Shown: positions 25,720 to 34,062 of the stretch, one piece after another | How positions within the stretch are numbered: the stretch's first letter is position 1 | Layout of the letters: every line of letters begins with the position of its first letter | Assembly: GCF_003867075.1 (NCBI RefSeq) | Contig: NZ_CP032544.1 | Location: forward strand, 2,722,001-2,786,000 | Length of the DNA: 64,000 nt | Source: Tenacibaculum mesophilum | GTDB taxonomy: Bacteria; Bacteroidota; Bacteroidia; Flavobacteriales; Flavobacteriaceae | Direction of reading: 5' to 3' | Translations under genes and position numbers: made by a program | Notes under the pieces: model-generated | Told to the model about the DNA's origin: nothing | The model's input: only the letters and a program-made list of their open reading frames with translations | The model's database searches: none

Positions 25720-27283
25720 TTTGCTTTTGTTCTAACTCAAATACTTTTTGCAGCATTTTATCATCTCGCTGATCTACTTTGTATAAACCTTCGTCACTAA
25801 AAAGTTCACGAGCTATCAATACTTTTAAGTTATTGCGAAGTTGATTTTTTGTTCTTTCAGGAAGTCTAAAATCTTTGAGTTCTGCTAAGAATTTATTAGA
25901 AATCTTATTGTCTTTATCAAAATTATTAATAAAATCCTCAACGGTTAATGAAGCGAGTTTTTTACGATTATCATCTACATATGAAAAAGCGAAATCATTT
26001 AAAGGACGGAAGAAAATTGTAGGAATATAAGCTGAGGTATCTACCGCTACAAAATAATCAGGAATAATTCCACCGCCACCATATACTACTTTACCTTTAG
26101 GAGTCGTATACTTCAAACTATCAATAGTTTTAATACTGTCTTTGGTAAACAACTCCCCATTTTCTAGTCGATGTTCAAAATCATGACTATATTCTTCAGA
26201 ATCTGCGTCCTTTTTATAAGGCTTTTGAATAGAACGCCCTGTTGGAGTATAATACCTAGCCGTAGTTAATCGAACCGCAGAACCATCTCCTAAGTCCATT
26301 TCTTGCTGTACTAGCCCTTTTCCAAAAGAACGACGTCCAATAATAATACCTTTGTCATTATCTTGCAAGGCACCAGCTACAATTTCAGAAGCAGAAGCGG
26401 AGTTTTCATCAATTAGTACATATAACCCACCGTGCTCAAAATCACCTTTATCAGTAGCGAAAGATTTTACAATATCACCTTTGTTATTTTTTGTAAATAC
26501 AATCAGTTTTTCATCTTCTAAGAATTCGTCAACAATATCATTAGCAATATCAATAAAACCACCACCATTTCCGCGAAGATCTAAGACCAAATCAGTCATT
26601 CCTTTTGTAAGTAATTTGTTTAAAGAAGATTTAAACTCAATATAGGTGTTACGTGCAAAACGATCTAGTTTTATATAGCCAATACTATCGTTTAACATGT
26701 AAGCAATATCAACACTTTTAATATTTACTTTACCACGATTAATAGTAGTGTTAAAAATACTATCATTGGTCTTTCTATAAATTTGCAAATCAACTTTAGT
26801 GTTTGGCTTTCCTTTTAAAGCTTTCATTATTTGGGAAGTTTGCAGTTTTTTCCCATAGAGTGTATCCTTGTCTGCAAGTAAAATTCTATCACCTGCTTTA
26901 ATTCCTGCTTCAATACTTGGTCCTCCTTTAATAGGTTCTATAACGGTAATAGTATCACCAATCATACGAAATTGAACACCTATTCCTACAAAATTACCTT
27001 GCATGTTTTCGGTAACCAATTGTAAGTTTTCTTTAGGAATGTATACTGAATGAGGATCTAATTTACCTAACATCTCTGCAATGGCTCCATCTAATAAATC
27101 ATCTGTGTTAACAGCATCAACATAATCACTTTGAATGTAGTCAATTAAACGCTTTATTTTTCGTTCACTTGATGAGCTTTTTCCAATAAGATTGCTTGAT
27201 TTTCCGTTGCTAAAAAAGGTCCCAATAAGAATACCGAAAATAACTGCAATAGATAAATATATAGGTAAATTATTCTTGTTCAT
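25712..27283 (-). CDS. S41 family C-terminal processing peptidase (CtpA-like)
   Basis: The 523 residues have an N-terminal membrane anchor or uncleaved signal (about 6-24, IYLSIAVIFGILIGTFF), so the protein acts in the periplasm. A PDZ domain spans about 90-170 (GVQFRMIGDTITVIEPIKGGPS). The Ser-Lys protease domain contains LRGNGGGFIDIA, ENSASASEIVAGAL (about 293-306, catalytic Ser inside) and GRRSFGKG with Lys322. These tail-specific proteases cleave proteins from the C terminus. It overlaps the dCMP deaminase gene by 14 bp at its start and the small membrane ORF at its end, so all three are probably one operon. Confidence 0.96.
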   Translation of the reverse strand: MNKNNLPIYLSIAVIFGILIGTFFSNGKSSNLIGKSSSSERKIKRLIDYIQSDYVDAVNTDDLLDGAIAEMLGKLDPHSVYIPKENLQLVTENMQGNFVGIGVQFRMIGDTITVIEPIKGGPSIEAGIKAGDRILLADKDTLYGKKLQTSQIMKALKGKPNTKVDLQIYRKTNDSIFNTTINRGKVNIKSVDIAYMLNDSIGYIKLDRFARNTYIEFKSSLNKLLTKGMTDLVLDLRGNGGGFIDIANDIVDEFLEDEKLIVFTKNNKGDIVKSFATDKGDFEHGGLYVLIDENSASASEIVAGALQDNDKGIIIGRRSFGKGLVQQEMDLGDGSAVRLTTARYYTPTGRSIQKPYKKDADSEEYSHDFEHRLENGELFTKDSIKTIDSLKYTTPKGKVVYGGGGIIPDYFVAVDTSAYIPTIFFRPLNDFAFSYVDDNRKKLASLTVEDFINNFDKDNKISNKFLAELKDFRLPERTKNQLRNNLKVLIARELFSDEGLYKVDQRDDKMLQKVFELEQKQNE

Positions 27284-27698
27284 AAGGTAAATAAGTCAGT
27301 TCAACACCCGCTTTCTCTAAAAAATCTAATCCTGATCGGTCTTTGTATGCTTGTGCATATACTACACGTTTTATTCCTGCTTGATGTATTAATTTACTGC
27401 ATTGTTGGCAAGGAGAAAGTGTAATATATAAAGTAGCACCTTTGCATGATTGTGTAGAAGAAGCTACTTTTAAAATAGCATTGGCTTCGGCATGCAACAC
27501 ATACCATTTGGTGTACCCTTCTTCGTCTTCACAATAATTTTCAAAACCAGAAGGAGTACCATTATAACCATCAGAAATAATCATTCGATCTTTAACAATT
27601 AAGGCGCCTACTTTTTTACGAATACAGTGTGAAAGTTGTCCCCATTCATTTGCCATTTTTAAATAGGCAATGTCATATTTTAATTGTTTTTTCTTCAA
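27270..27698 (-). CDS. Deoxycytidylate (dCMP) deaminase family protein
   Basis: A 142-residue zinc enzyme of the cytidine/deoxycytidylate deaminase fold, ComEB-like. It makes dUMP from dCMP for thymidylate synthesis. Zinc ligands and catalytic Glu are in WYVLHAEANAIL (HAE) and LSPCQQCSKL (PCxxC). The frame starts with TTG at 27698. The next in-frame ATG is residue 15 or so, inside the conserved YDIAYLKMANEW block, so the TTG start is preferred. It overlaps the downstream S41 peptidase gene by 14 bp. Confidence 0.93.
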   Translation of the reverse strand: MKKKQLKYDIAYLKMANEWGQLSHCIRKKVGALIVKDRMIISDGYNGTPSGFENYCEDEEGYTKWYVLHAEANAILKVASSTQSCKGATLYITLSPCQQCSKLIHQAGIKRVVYAQAYKDRSGLDFLEKAGVELTYLPYEQE

Positions 27699-27766
27699 AA
27701 TTTTCAGTACGATTTTTCTTAGATAAGCTAAGGTAGTTAGATTTGTGTTAGTTAGGCGTTAATTTT

Positions 27767-28348
27767 TTACCAAAAAACACGGTCAAACATCATTTGTAAA
27801 GCAAAACCAATTACGATTGATGACATGATTAAAATCCAATCACGACGATTTACACTAAAGATTGATTGCACTAGTGCTCCAATTAGTAAAATACCTAATA
27901 CAATAATAATTTGTGCTACTTCTACACCTAAGGCAAATTCTAATAAAGGTAAAAATTTATCAGAAGTTTTTCCAATCATAATTTTAAAATAGTTAGAAAA
28001 ACCAAGTCCGTGAATTAACCCGAAAAACAAAGCAAAAAATAAATTTTGGTTTTCTTTTCCTACCGATGCTTTTTTTGCGGTTAATACATTCATTAATCCC
28101 GTAATAAAAATAGTTAACGGAATTAAAAACTCAATTAAATCTGCTCGTACATTTAAAATTCCGTATGCTGAAAGCGCTAGAGTTATTGAGTGTCCAATAG
28201 TAAACAAAGTAATTAACCATAAAACTTTTGTCCACTGTTTAAATTGATACACAACAGCTAATACAATTAAGAATAAAATATGGTCATAGGCTTTAAAGTC
28301 TAATACATGAAACAAGCCCATTTTAAAGTAGAAGATAAAATCGTTCAT
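27767..28348 (-). CDS. HupE/UreJ family membrane protein
   Basis: A 193-residue inner-membrane protein with about six helices. Its marks are FKAYDHILFLIVLAVVYQF near the N terminus (with a conserved Asp-His), FTIGHSITLALSAYG and FFGLIHGLGFSNYFK, the His-rich membrane segments of HupE/UreJ. The family includes nickel transporters tied to hydrogenase or urease, but neither enzyme is encoded nearby, so the substrate here is open. It lies 10 bp before the Lrp start on the same strand, that is, directly downstream of the Lrp gene, and may be regulated with it. Confidence 0.88.
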   Translation of the reverse strand: MNDFIFYFKMGLFHVLDFKAYDHILFLIVLAVVYQFKQWTKVLWLITLFTIGHSITLALSAYGILNVRADLIEFLIPLTIFITGLMNVLTAKKASVGKENQNLFFALFFGLIHGLGFSNYFKIMIGKTSDKFLPLLEFALGVEVAQIIIVLGILLIGALVQSIFSVNRRDWILIMSSIVIGFALQMMFDRVFW

Positions 28349-28357
28349 TAGGGGTTT

Positions 28358-28819
28358 TTAAATTTTTATTTGTCGATCTATTTGTTGGTCTAAAGATATA
28401 AAAGTTTCGGTTCTTGAAACTCCTTTTATGGTTTGAATATCCTTATTTAACAAATGCATTAAGTCTTCGTTGTTTTTACACAGTATTTTAATGAAAATAG
28501 CATAGTTACCTGTAGTGTAATGACTTTCTACGATCTCAGGAATTTCTTTTAAACGTTTAATTGCAGAAGAGTATAAGCTAGAAGAATCTAAAAATACACC
28601 AACAAAAGCGGTAGTGGTATAGCCTAATGCTTTTGGATTTAATATCATTTTGTAACCATCAATTAAATCAGATTCGTCTAACTTTCGTAATCGTTGATGA
28701 ATGGCAGCGCCAGATATACCTACTTCTCGGGCAATGCTTAAAATAGGTGTACGAGCATCTTTTACAAGACGTTTGATAATTATTTTATCAATTCCGTCAA
28801 TTTTTAATTTTCTAACCAT
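28358..28819 (-). CDS. Lrp/AsnC family transcriptional regulator
   Basis: The 153-residue DNA-binding protein has an N-terminal winged helix (about 8-60, IDKIIIKRLVKDARTPILS then SGAAIHQRLRKLDESDLIDG) and a C-terminal RAM/AsnC effector domain (about 68-148, with GVFLDSSSLYSSAIKRL and TGNYAIFIKILCKNNEDL). These regulators respond to amino acids. The target is unknown. The gene is divergent from umuC, with both -7 boxes in the 62-bp gap, and is followed by the HupE/UreJ gene. Confidence 0.95.
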   Translation of the reverse strand: MVRKLKIDGIDKIIIKRLVKDARTPILSIAREVGISGAAIHQRLRKLDESDLIDGYKMILNPKALGYTTTAFVGVFLDSSSLYSSAIKRLKEIPEIVESHYTTGNYAIFIKILCKNNEDLMHLLNKDIQTIKGVSRTETFISLDQQIDRQIKI

Positions 28820-28823
28820 GAAA

Positions 28824-28831
28824 CAAAAATA
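28824..28831 (-). promoter_or_regulatory. -7 box of the Lrp gene
   Basis: Minus strand TATTTTTG, a TAnnTTTG match, 4 bp before the Lrp ATG. This implies a leaderless or nearly leaderless mRNA. Confidence 0.5.
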
Positions 28832-28868
28832 AGGAAAGTTAGTTAGAGTTCATTTTTTCAATATTCTG

Positions 28869-28876
28869 TACCTTTA
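28869..28876 (+). promoter_or_regulatory. Possible -7 box of umuC
   Basis: TACCTTTA differs from TAnnTTTG in the last base. It ends 5 bp before the umuC ATG. No LexA-box-like palindrome is evident in the 62-bp gap to the Lrp gene. Confidence 0.4.
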
Positions 28877-28881
28877 CAACT

Positions 28882-30138
28882 ATGTATGCGTTGGTAGATT
28901 GTAATAACTTTTATGCTTCTTGCGAACGGGTTTTTAATCCGAATTTGCAAGGAAAACCTGTGGCTATTTTAAGTAATAACGATGGGTGTGTTATTTCAAT
29001 GAGTGATGAAGCTAAAGACTTGCAACTTCCATTTGGAGCTCCAATTTTTAAGTGGGATCAGTTTTGTAAAAACAATAATATCTCAGTGCTATCGTCAAAT
29101 TATCCGTTGTATGGTGATATGAGCGCTAGAGTGATGAAAATTTTAGAACAATTTTCTCCAGATGTGGAAGTATACTCTATTGATGAAGCATTTTTACAAT
29201 TCAAAGGTTTTAATGAATATAATTTTAATTCTTATGGAACTGAAATAAGAAGTAGAATTTTACAATGGACGGGTATTCCAACTTGTGTAGGAATTGCACC
29301 AACAAAAGCATTGAGTAAAGTAGCTAATAAAATTGCTCGAAAATTCTTGAAAGAAACAGGTGGAGTGTGTGTGATTGATTCCGAAGAAAAAAGAATAAAA
29401 GCATTAAAATGGACTTCTATAGAAAGTGTTTGGGGAATTGGAAGAGGTATACAAAAAAGACTACAAGCTAAAGGATGTATAAAAGCGTATGATTTTACAC
29501 AGTTAAATGACGATTGGGTGCTGAAAAATTTATCGATTACAGGTTGGAAGTTGAAAAAAGATTTAGAAGGAGATCCTAAAATACAACTAGATGAGCCTAC
29601 TAACAAAAAAGCAATAGCAACAACCCGAAGTTTTGAATATACATTTTCGGATCTAGATAATATTAAAGAAAGAATCTCAACGTTTGCTGTAAGTTGTGCA
29701 GAAAAATTACGTAAGCAAAACTCAAGTTGCCATATGGTAATAGTGTTATTGCGTAGTGATTATCATAAAAAAGAGACTAAACAACATCGAGCAAGTAAAA
29801 CTATTGTACTTCCATATCCGACAAACTCTACATTAACAATAAGTAAAAGTGCAGTACAAGCTGTAACTACTATTTTTAAGGAGGGAATAAAGTATAAAAG
29901 AGCAGGAGTAATTGTAACAGGGTTGGTGCCTTCAGACAATTATCAATTAGATATGTTTGCAAAGGAAGACCCGAAGCACGCTTCTTTAATGAATGCAATA
30001 GATAAAATTAACCAGACTTATAAAGCAGATAAGATTAAATTAGCAAACCAAGATTTACAACGTACTTGGAAGATGCGTCAAGAGCGATTATCACCAAAAT
30101 ATACTACAAATATTAACGATATTATTAAAGTAAAATAA
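28882..30138 (+). CDS. umuC: Y-family DNA polymerase UmuC (Pol V catalytic subunit-like)
   Basis: The 418 residues match UmuC length. Catalytic acidic residues are in MYALVDCNNFYASCERVFNP at the start (Asp6) and YSIDEAFLQF (Asp and Glu, near residue 100). The fingers contain VAILSNNDGCVISMSDEAK, and VGIAPTKALSKVANKIARK lies in the palm. The C-terminal little-finger domain and a QLDMF motif near residue 355, a likely beta-clamp-binding peptide, are intact. It performs error-prone translesion synthesis. umuD follows 25 bp downstream, the reverse of the E. coli umuDC order. Confidence 0.96.
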   Translation: MYALVDCNNFYASCERVFNPNLQGKPVAILSNNDGCVISMSDEAKDLQLPFGAPIFKWDQFCKNNNISVLSSNYPLYGDMSARVMKILEQFSPDVEVYSIDEAFLQFKGFNEYNFNSYGTEIRSRILQWTGIPTCVGIAPTKALSKVANKIARKFLKETGGVCVIDSEEKRIKALKWTSIESVWGIGRGIQKRLQAKGCIKAYDFTQLNDDWVLKNLSITGWKLKKDLEGDPKIQLDEPTNKKAIATTRSFEYTFSDLDNIKERISTFAVSCAEKLRKQNSSCHMVIVLLRSDYHKKETKQHRASKTIVLPYPTNSTLTISKSAVQAVTTIFKEGIKYKRAGVIVTGLVPSDNYQLDMFAKEDPKHASLMNAIDKINQTYKADKIKLANQDLQRTWKMRQERLSPKYTTNINDIIKVK

Positions 30139-30163
30139 GCTTAGTTAAATAACAAATAATAAG

Positions 30164-30622
30164 ATGTTACGAAAATTAAAACCAGTAAAAGCATCAGAAG
30201 CATTGACTTTTTTCTTACCAAAAGAGTTAAATGAAAGCGAGGGAGCTATCTTTATGGATACAGGTATTTCTGCGGGCTTTCCTTCTCCTGCTGATGATTT
30301 CAGGGAAACGCGTATTTCATTAGATGAAGAACTTATTAGAAATAAAGAAGCCACTTTTTTTGCACGAGTAAGTGGTCAGTCGATGATTGGTGCAGGTTTA
30401 GATGATAATGATTTACTGGTAATTGATAGAAGTATTCCGCCAACAAATAATAAGATAGCGGTTTGCTTTTTAGATGGAGAGTTTACGGTAAAACGATTAA
30501 GAGTTGAAGGAAGTGAAGTTTGGTTGCAGCCTGAAAATCCAGACTACCCAATCATAAAAATTACAGAAGAAAATAATTTTATTATTTGGGGAGTTGTAAC
30601 TAATGTAATTAAGAAAGTATAA
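30164..30622 (+). CDS. umuD: UmuD, LexA-like S24 self-cleaving peptidase
   Basis: The 152 residues form an accessory subunit for UmuC after RecA-stimulated self-cleavage. The predicted cleavage bond is Ala37-Gly38 in ISAGFPSPADDF, and the catalytic dyad is Ser73 (SGQSMIGAGL) and Lys110 (DGEFTVKRLRV). All expected features are intact. It is cotranscribed with umuC, and a terminator follows the stop. Confidence 0.96.
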   Translation: MLRKLKPVKASEALTFFLPKELNESEGAIFMDTGISAGFPSPADDFRETRISLDEELIRNKEATFFARVSGQSMIGAGLDDNDLLVIDRSIPPTNNKIAVCFLDGEFTVKRLRVEGSEVWLQPENPDYPIIKITEENNFIIWGVVTNVIKKV

Positions 30623-30623
30623 A

Positions 30624-30652
30624 AAAATCCAGTAAAATTACTGGATTTTTTA
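30624..30652. terminator. Terminator after umuD, possibly bidirectional
   Basis: A 12-bp stem AAAATCCAGTAA (30624-30635) / TTACTGGATTTT (30638-30649) followed by T residues. It lies between the umuD stop and the convergent bacilliredoxin stop (30689), and A residues on the other side allow use from both strands. Confidence 0.85.
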
Positions 30653-30688
30653 GTTGTTTTTTGTTTTGAAACCTTTTGCTTAAAAAGA

Positions 30689-31099
30689 TTAACAAAATTC
30701 GTCATAAGCAGCTGCTAAATTTTGAGCAATAGCTTGTGCAGAGCGCCCCTCGATATGATGACGTTCTAACATGTGCACTAAATTACCATCTTTGAATAAA
30801 GCTATTGCAGGAGATGATGGAGGGAAAGGAATCATATATTCTCTTGCCTTCGCTGTAGATTCTTTCTCTACACCTGCAAAAACTGTAGTTAAGTTCGTAG
30901 GAGTTTTATCTGCTCCTAAAGAAGCAATAGCACCAGGTCTTGCAGTACCTGCAGCACATCCACAAACAGAGTTTACCATTACTAATGTAGTTCCTTCTTT
31001 GGCTAAAGCATTGTCAACATCTTCAGCAGTATATAAAGCTTCAAAACCAGCGTCAATTAATTGATCACGCATTGGTTTTACTAATTCTTCTGGATACAT
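30689..31099 (-). CDS. BrxA/BrxB family bacilliredoxin
   Basis: The 136-residue thioredoxin-fold protein carries the CGC active site of BrxA/BrxB (Cys46 and Cys48 in VNSVCGCAAGTARPG), followed by HMLERHHIEGRSAQ near the C terminus, as in YphP/YqiW. In Bacillus these remove bacillithiol from protein thiols. Several Bacteroidota also make bacillithiol, so a de-bacillithiolation role is plausible but not shown here. It is monocistronic, with its own -7 box. Confidence 0.95.
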   Translation of the reverse strand: MYPEELVKPMRDQLIDAGFEALYTAEDVDNALAKEGTTLVMVNSVCGCAAGTARPGAIASLGADKTPTNLTTVFAGVEKESTAKAREYMIPFPPSSPAIALFKDGNLVHMLERHHIEGRSAQAIAQNLAAAYDEFC

Positions 31100-31121
31100 A
31101 TTTTTGAATTAAAATTTAAGG

Positions 31122-31129
31122 CAAAGATA
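31122..31129 (-). promoter_or_regulatory. -7 box of the bacilliredoxin gene
   Basis: Minus strand TATCTTTG, an exact match, 22 bp before the ATG. A TTG lies about 20 bp upstream of it (CAA at 31150-31152 on the plus strand), near the expected -33 spacing. Confidence 0.62.
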
Positions 31130-31188
31130 CTTCTTTTAGTGCCAACAATCAACCCGAAATAAGTATGGTAGATAGATTGGTAATGTTT

Positions 31189-31196
31189 TATCTTTG
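31189..31196 (+). promoter_or_regulatory. -7 box of the TerB-DnaJ gene
   Basis: TATCTTTG, an exact TAnnTTTG match, 20 bp before the ATG at 31217. Confidence 0.58.
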
Positions 31197-31216
31197 GGGC
31201 TTCTAAAAAACAAACA

Positions 31217-31978
31217 ATGGGAAAATTTGCAAAATGGCTTGGAGCAGGAGCCGGTTTTACATTAGGAGGTCCAATAGGAGCTATTATAGGGTTTGCTGTA
31301 GGAAGTCTTATTGATGGAATTTCTGTAGAAGATTTTGTACAAGAACAGCAAGAATATCAAAAAAAGACAGGGGGACAACCAAGAAGAGGAAGAGCTACAT
31401 CAGGAGATTTTGAAATAAGCTTGTTAATATTAGCTTCGGTAGTTATTAAATCTGACGGAAAAATAGATAGGCGTGAACTGGACTATGTTCGTATGTATTT
31501 TGTGAAAATGTATGGTAAAGAACGAGCAAATCATGCGTTTAAATTATTCAACGGTATTATTAAGAAACAAGTATCTACACGACAAGTTTGTTTACAAATA
31601 CGTCAGTATATGTCACATGCTACACGATTACAGTTACTACATTTTTTATTCGGAATAGCAAAAGCAGATGGACAAGTAACTAGTGTAGAGGAAGAAGAGA
31701 TTAGAAAGATAGCAAGTTACTTGTATATTAACGAATATGATTATTCTTCAATAAAGGCAATGTTTTATGACGAATCTGATAGTGCTTATAAAATGCTTGA
31801 AATAACAAAAGAATCCACTAACGATGAGGTAAAGAAAGCATATCGAAGAATGGCAAAAAAATACCATCCAGATAAACTTCAAAATTTAGGAGAAGAACAT
31901 AAAAAAGGAGCTAAAGAAAAATTCCAAAAAATACAAGCAGCTTATGAACAGATAAAAAAAGAGCGAGGAATAAGCTAG
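31217..31978 (+). CDS. TerB-DnaJ (DjlA-like) co-chaperone
   Basis: The 253 residues begin with a glycine-rich hydrophobic N-terminal segment (WLGAGAGFTLGGPIGAIIGF, about 6-25) that may associate with the membrane. A TerB-like domain spans about 60-175 (LLILASVVIKSDGKIDRRE, LLHFLFGIAKADGQVTSVEE). A C-terminal J domain (about 195-250) has the HPD motif in AKKYHPDKLQNLG. It is the domain order of DjlA, a membrane-linked DnaK co-chaperone. It lies 52 bp upstream of the PorE-like gene, but there is no clear evidence that they are cotranscribed. Confidence 0.92.
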   Translation: MGKFAKWLGAGAGFTLGGPIGAIIGFAVGSLIDGISVEDFVQEQQEYQKKTGGQPRRGRATSGDFEISLLILASVVIKSDGKIDRRELDYVRMYFVKMYGKERANHAFKLFNGIIKKQVSTRQVCLQIRQYMSHATRLQLLHFLFGIAKADGQVTSVEEEEIRKIASYLYINEYDYSSIKAMFYDESDSAYKMLEITKESTNDEVKKAYRRMAKKYHPDKLQNLGEEHKKGAKEKFQKIQAAYEQIKKERGIS

Positions 31979-32030
31979 AATAAAAAAAGATAATTATTTT
32001 AGTGTTATTTAACTACAAAAGATAAGAGAC

Positions 32031-33944
32031 ATGGGGAAACAGTTAGTAGTAATATTTATTTTTCTTAGTGGCATTTGCTTAGGGCAAAGAAAATACACAG
32101 CCGACAAATATTTTGAAGTTTTTGCTTATAAAAAGGCAGCAGAACTATATGAGAAAATTTATGATAAAGGAAATAATTCGTACGAAATTGTTAGTCGTTT
32201 AGGAGACTCTCATTATTATAACTCAGAGTTTTTAGAAGCAGAGAAATGGTATAAAATTTTAATGGAAAACTATGAGAGTATTACAGAGCCAGAATATTTT
32301 TTTAGATATGCACAATCTTTAAAAAGTAATAGAAAAATTAAAGAATCTGATAAATGGCTTTTAAAGTTTAGTGAAATTAAAGAGAATGACTCAAGAGGGC
32401 AAGCTTTAGAGAAAAATGAAGGTTATTTTAATAAATATAGTAATGGAAAAAAGAAAACATTTATAAATATAACCAATCTCTCAGTCAATACTCAGTATTC
32501 TGATTTTGGTGGGTTTACCTATGATAATAAACTTTATTTTGCCTCTACAAAACCTGTTGGAGAAAATGACAAACTATATAAATGGAACAATCAACCGCAT
32601 TTAAATATCTACAAAGCAAATGAAGTTTATAATGAAGAAAAACAATTAATAGATTTAGAAAAAGAAGAAATAATTTCATCATTAAGTTCACAATATCACG
32701 AATCCAATGCTGTAATTACTTCAGATGGTAAAACAATGTACTTTACCAGAACAAATTTCAATGGAAAGAAATTAGAAGGAGGAGATAATCAAATAGCATA
32801 TCTTAAAATATATAAAGCAGAGTTTGAAAATGGAGAGTGGAGAAATATAAAGGAACTTCCATTTAATAATGATAATTATTCTGCGGGACATCCAACTTTA
32901 AGCGCAGATGAGAAAACATTGTATTTTATTTCAGATATGCCAAATGGTTTTGGGAAAACAGATATATACAAGGTTGCACTTTTAGAAAATAGCACTTACG
33001 GAGAACCAGTAAATTTGGGAAAAGAAATAAATACTGAAGGAAGAGAAATGTTTCCTTTCGTCGCTAAAGATAATACCTTGTATTTTGCTTCAGACGGACA
33101 TCTAGGTTTAGGTGCCCTTGATATTTTTGAATCAAAAAATAATTCAGGTACTTATCAAAAACCAAATAATTTAGGTGCTCCAATAAATGGATCGTATGAC
33201 GATTTTGCTTTTGTGATAGACGATGAAAAGAACAAAGGTTTCTTCTCTTCTAATAGAAAAGGAGGAAAAGGAGACGATGACATTTATAGCTTTATTTTAT
33301 ATAACTGTAAAGAAGATATAACAGGTGTAGTATCAGAAGAAAAAAGCAATAAACCAATATTAGGAGCAACAGTTAAATTAATTGATTCTAATGGTAAGGT
33401 TCAAGCACAACAAGTAACGGGAAAAAATGGAGACTATAGGTTTGTTGAAGTTGATTGTGAGAAAAAATTTACAGTTATAGCAGAAAAAGAAGATTATAAA
33501 GCTTACCCAAAACAATTACAAACTCTTGATGTAAATAAACAGCTTGTTACAGTAAATTTATCGTTAAAACCATTGATTATAGAAGATCAAATTGTGATTA
33601 GTCCTATTTATTTTGATTTTGATAAACATACAATAAGAAAAGATGCAGAATATGAGTTAGAACATATTGTTTCGGTAATGAAAAATCACCCAGAAATGAT
33701 AATTAGAATAGAATCACACACAGATAGTAGAGGATCGAAAGAATACAATAAAAAGCTATCTGATAAAAGAGCAAAATCAACAAAAGCTTACATTGTTTCT
33801 AGAGGGATTTCTTCAGAAAGAATAGAAAAAGCAGTAGGTTATGGGGAAGAAAAACTATTAAATAATTGTGACGATACAACAAGCTGCTCTACAAAAGAGC
33901 ATCAAAAAAATAGAAGATCTTATTTTTATATAGTTAAAAAATAA
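32031..33944 (+). CDS. OmpA-family protein with TPR, PD40 and CarboxypepD_reg-like domains (PorE-like layout)
   Basis: The 637 residues have a signal peptide (MGKQLVVIFIFLSGICLGQ). In order: tetratricopeptide-like helices (about 22-120, FAYKKAAELYEKIYDKGNN), a PD40/WD40-like propeller (about 140-425, with DGKTMYFTRTNF, SADEKTLYFISDMPNGFGKTD and KDNTLYFASDGHLGLGALD), a carboxypeptidase-regulatory beta-sandwich (about 430-510) and a C-terminal OmpA domain (about 520-635, PIYFDFDKHTIR and IESHTDSRGSKEYNKKLSDKRA). The OmpA domain binds peptidoglycan. The order resembles PorE of the type IX secretion system, but many flavobacterial paralogues share it, and no other T9SS gene is nearby. Confidence 0.88.
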   Translation: MGKQLVVIFIFLSGICLGQRKYTADKYFEVFAYKKAAELYEKIYDKGNNSYEIVSRLGDSHYYNSEFLEAEKWYKILMENYESITEPEYFFRYAQSLKSNRKIKESDKWLLKFSEIKENDSRGQALEKNEGYFNKYSNGKKKTFINITNLSVNTQYSDFGGFTYDNKLYFASTKPVGENDKLYKWNNQPHLNIYKANEVYNEEKQLIDLEKEEIISSLSSQYHESNAVITSDGKTMYFTRTNFNGKKLEGGDNQIAYLKIYKAEFENGEWRNIKELPFNNDNYSAGHPTLSADEKTLYFISDMPNGFGKTDIYKVALLENSTYGEPVNLGKEINTEGREMFPFVAKDNTLYFASDGHLGLGALDIFESKNNSGTYQKPNNLGAPINGSYDDFAFVIDDEKNKGFFSSNRKGGKGDDDIYSFILYNCKEDITGVVSEEKSNKPILGATVKLIDSNGKVQAQQVTGKNGDYRFVEVDCEKKFTVIAEKEDYKAYPKQLQTLDVNKQLVTVNLSLKPLIIEDQIVISPIYFDFDKHTIRKDAEYELEHIVSVMKNHPEMIIRIESHTDSRGSKEYNKKLSDKRAKSTKAYIVSRGISSERIEKAVGYGEEKLLNNCDDTTSCSTKEHQKNRRSYFYIVKK

Positions 33945-33966
33945 CAATTATAACCTATAAAGTATC

Positions 33967-33997
33967 AAAAACATCTCAATTTTGAGGTGTTTTTTTA
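33967..33997 (+). terminator. Terminator after the PorE-like gene
   Basis: A stem AACATCTCAA (33970-33979) / TTGAGGTGTT (33982-33991), with flanking A and T runs that extend it. It lies between the OmpA-family gene and ileS. Confidence 0.85.
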
Positions 33998-34062
33998 TAT
34001 CTCAAATTCAACAATTACAAGAAAATACGTAATTTCGCACATTCAATTAATAAACCGACAAA

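Noticed and set aside
26352..26645. 97-codon plus-strand frame within the S41 protease gene
   Set aside because: Antisense shadow of a conserved catalytic region.
30771..31064. 97-codon plus-strand frame over the bacilliredoxin gene
   Set aside because: Antisense shadow of a gene with a clear CGC active site.
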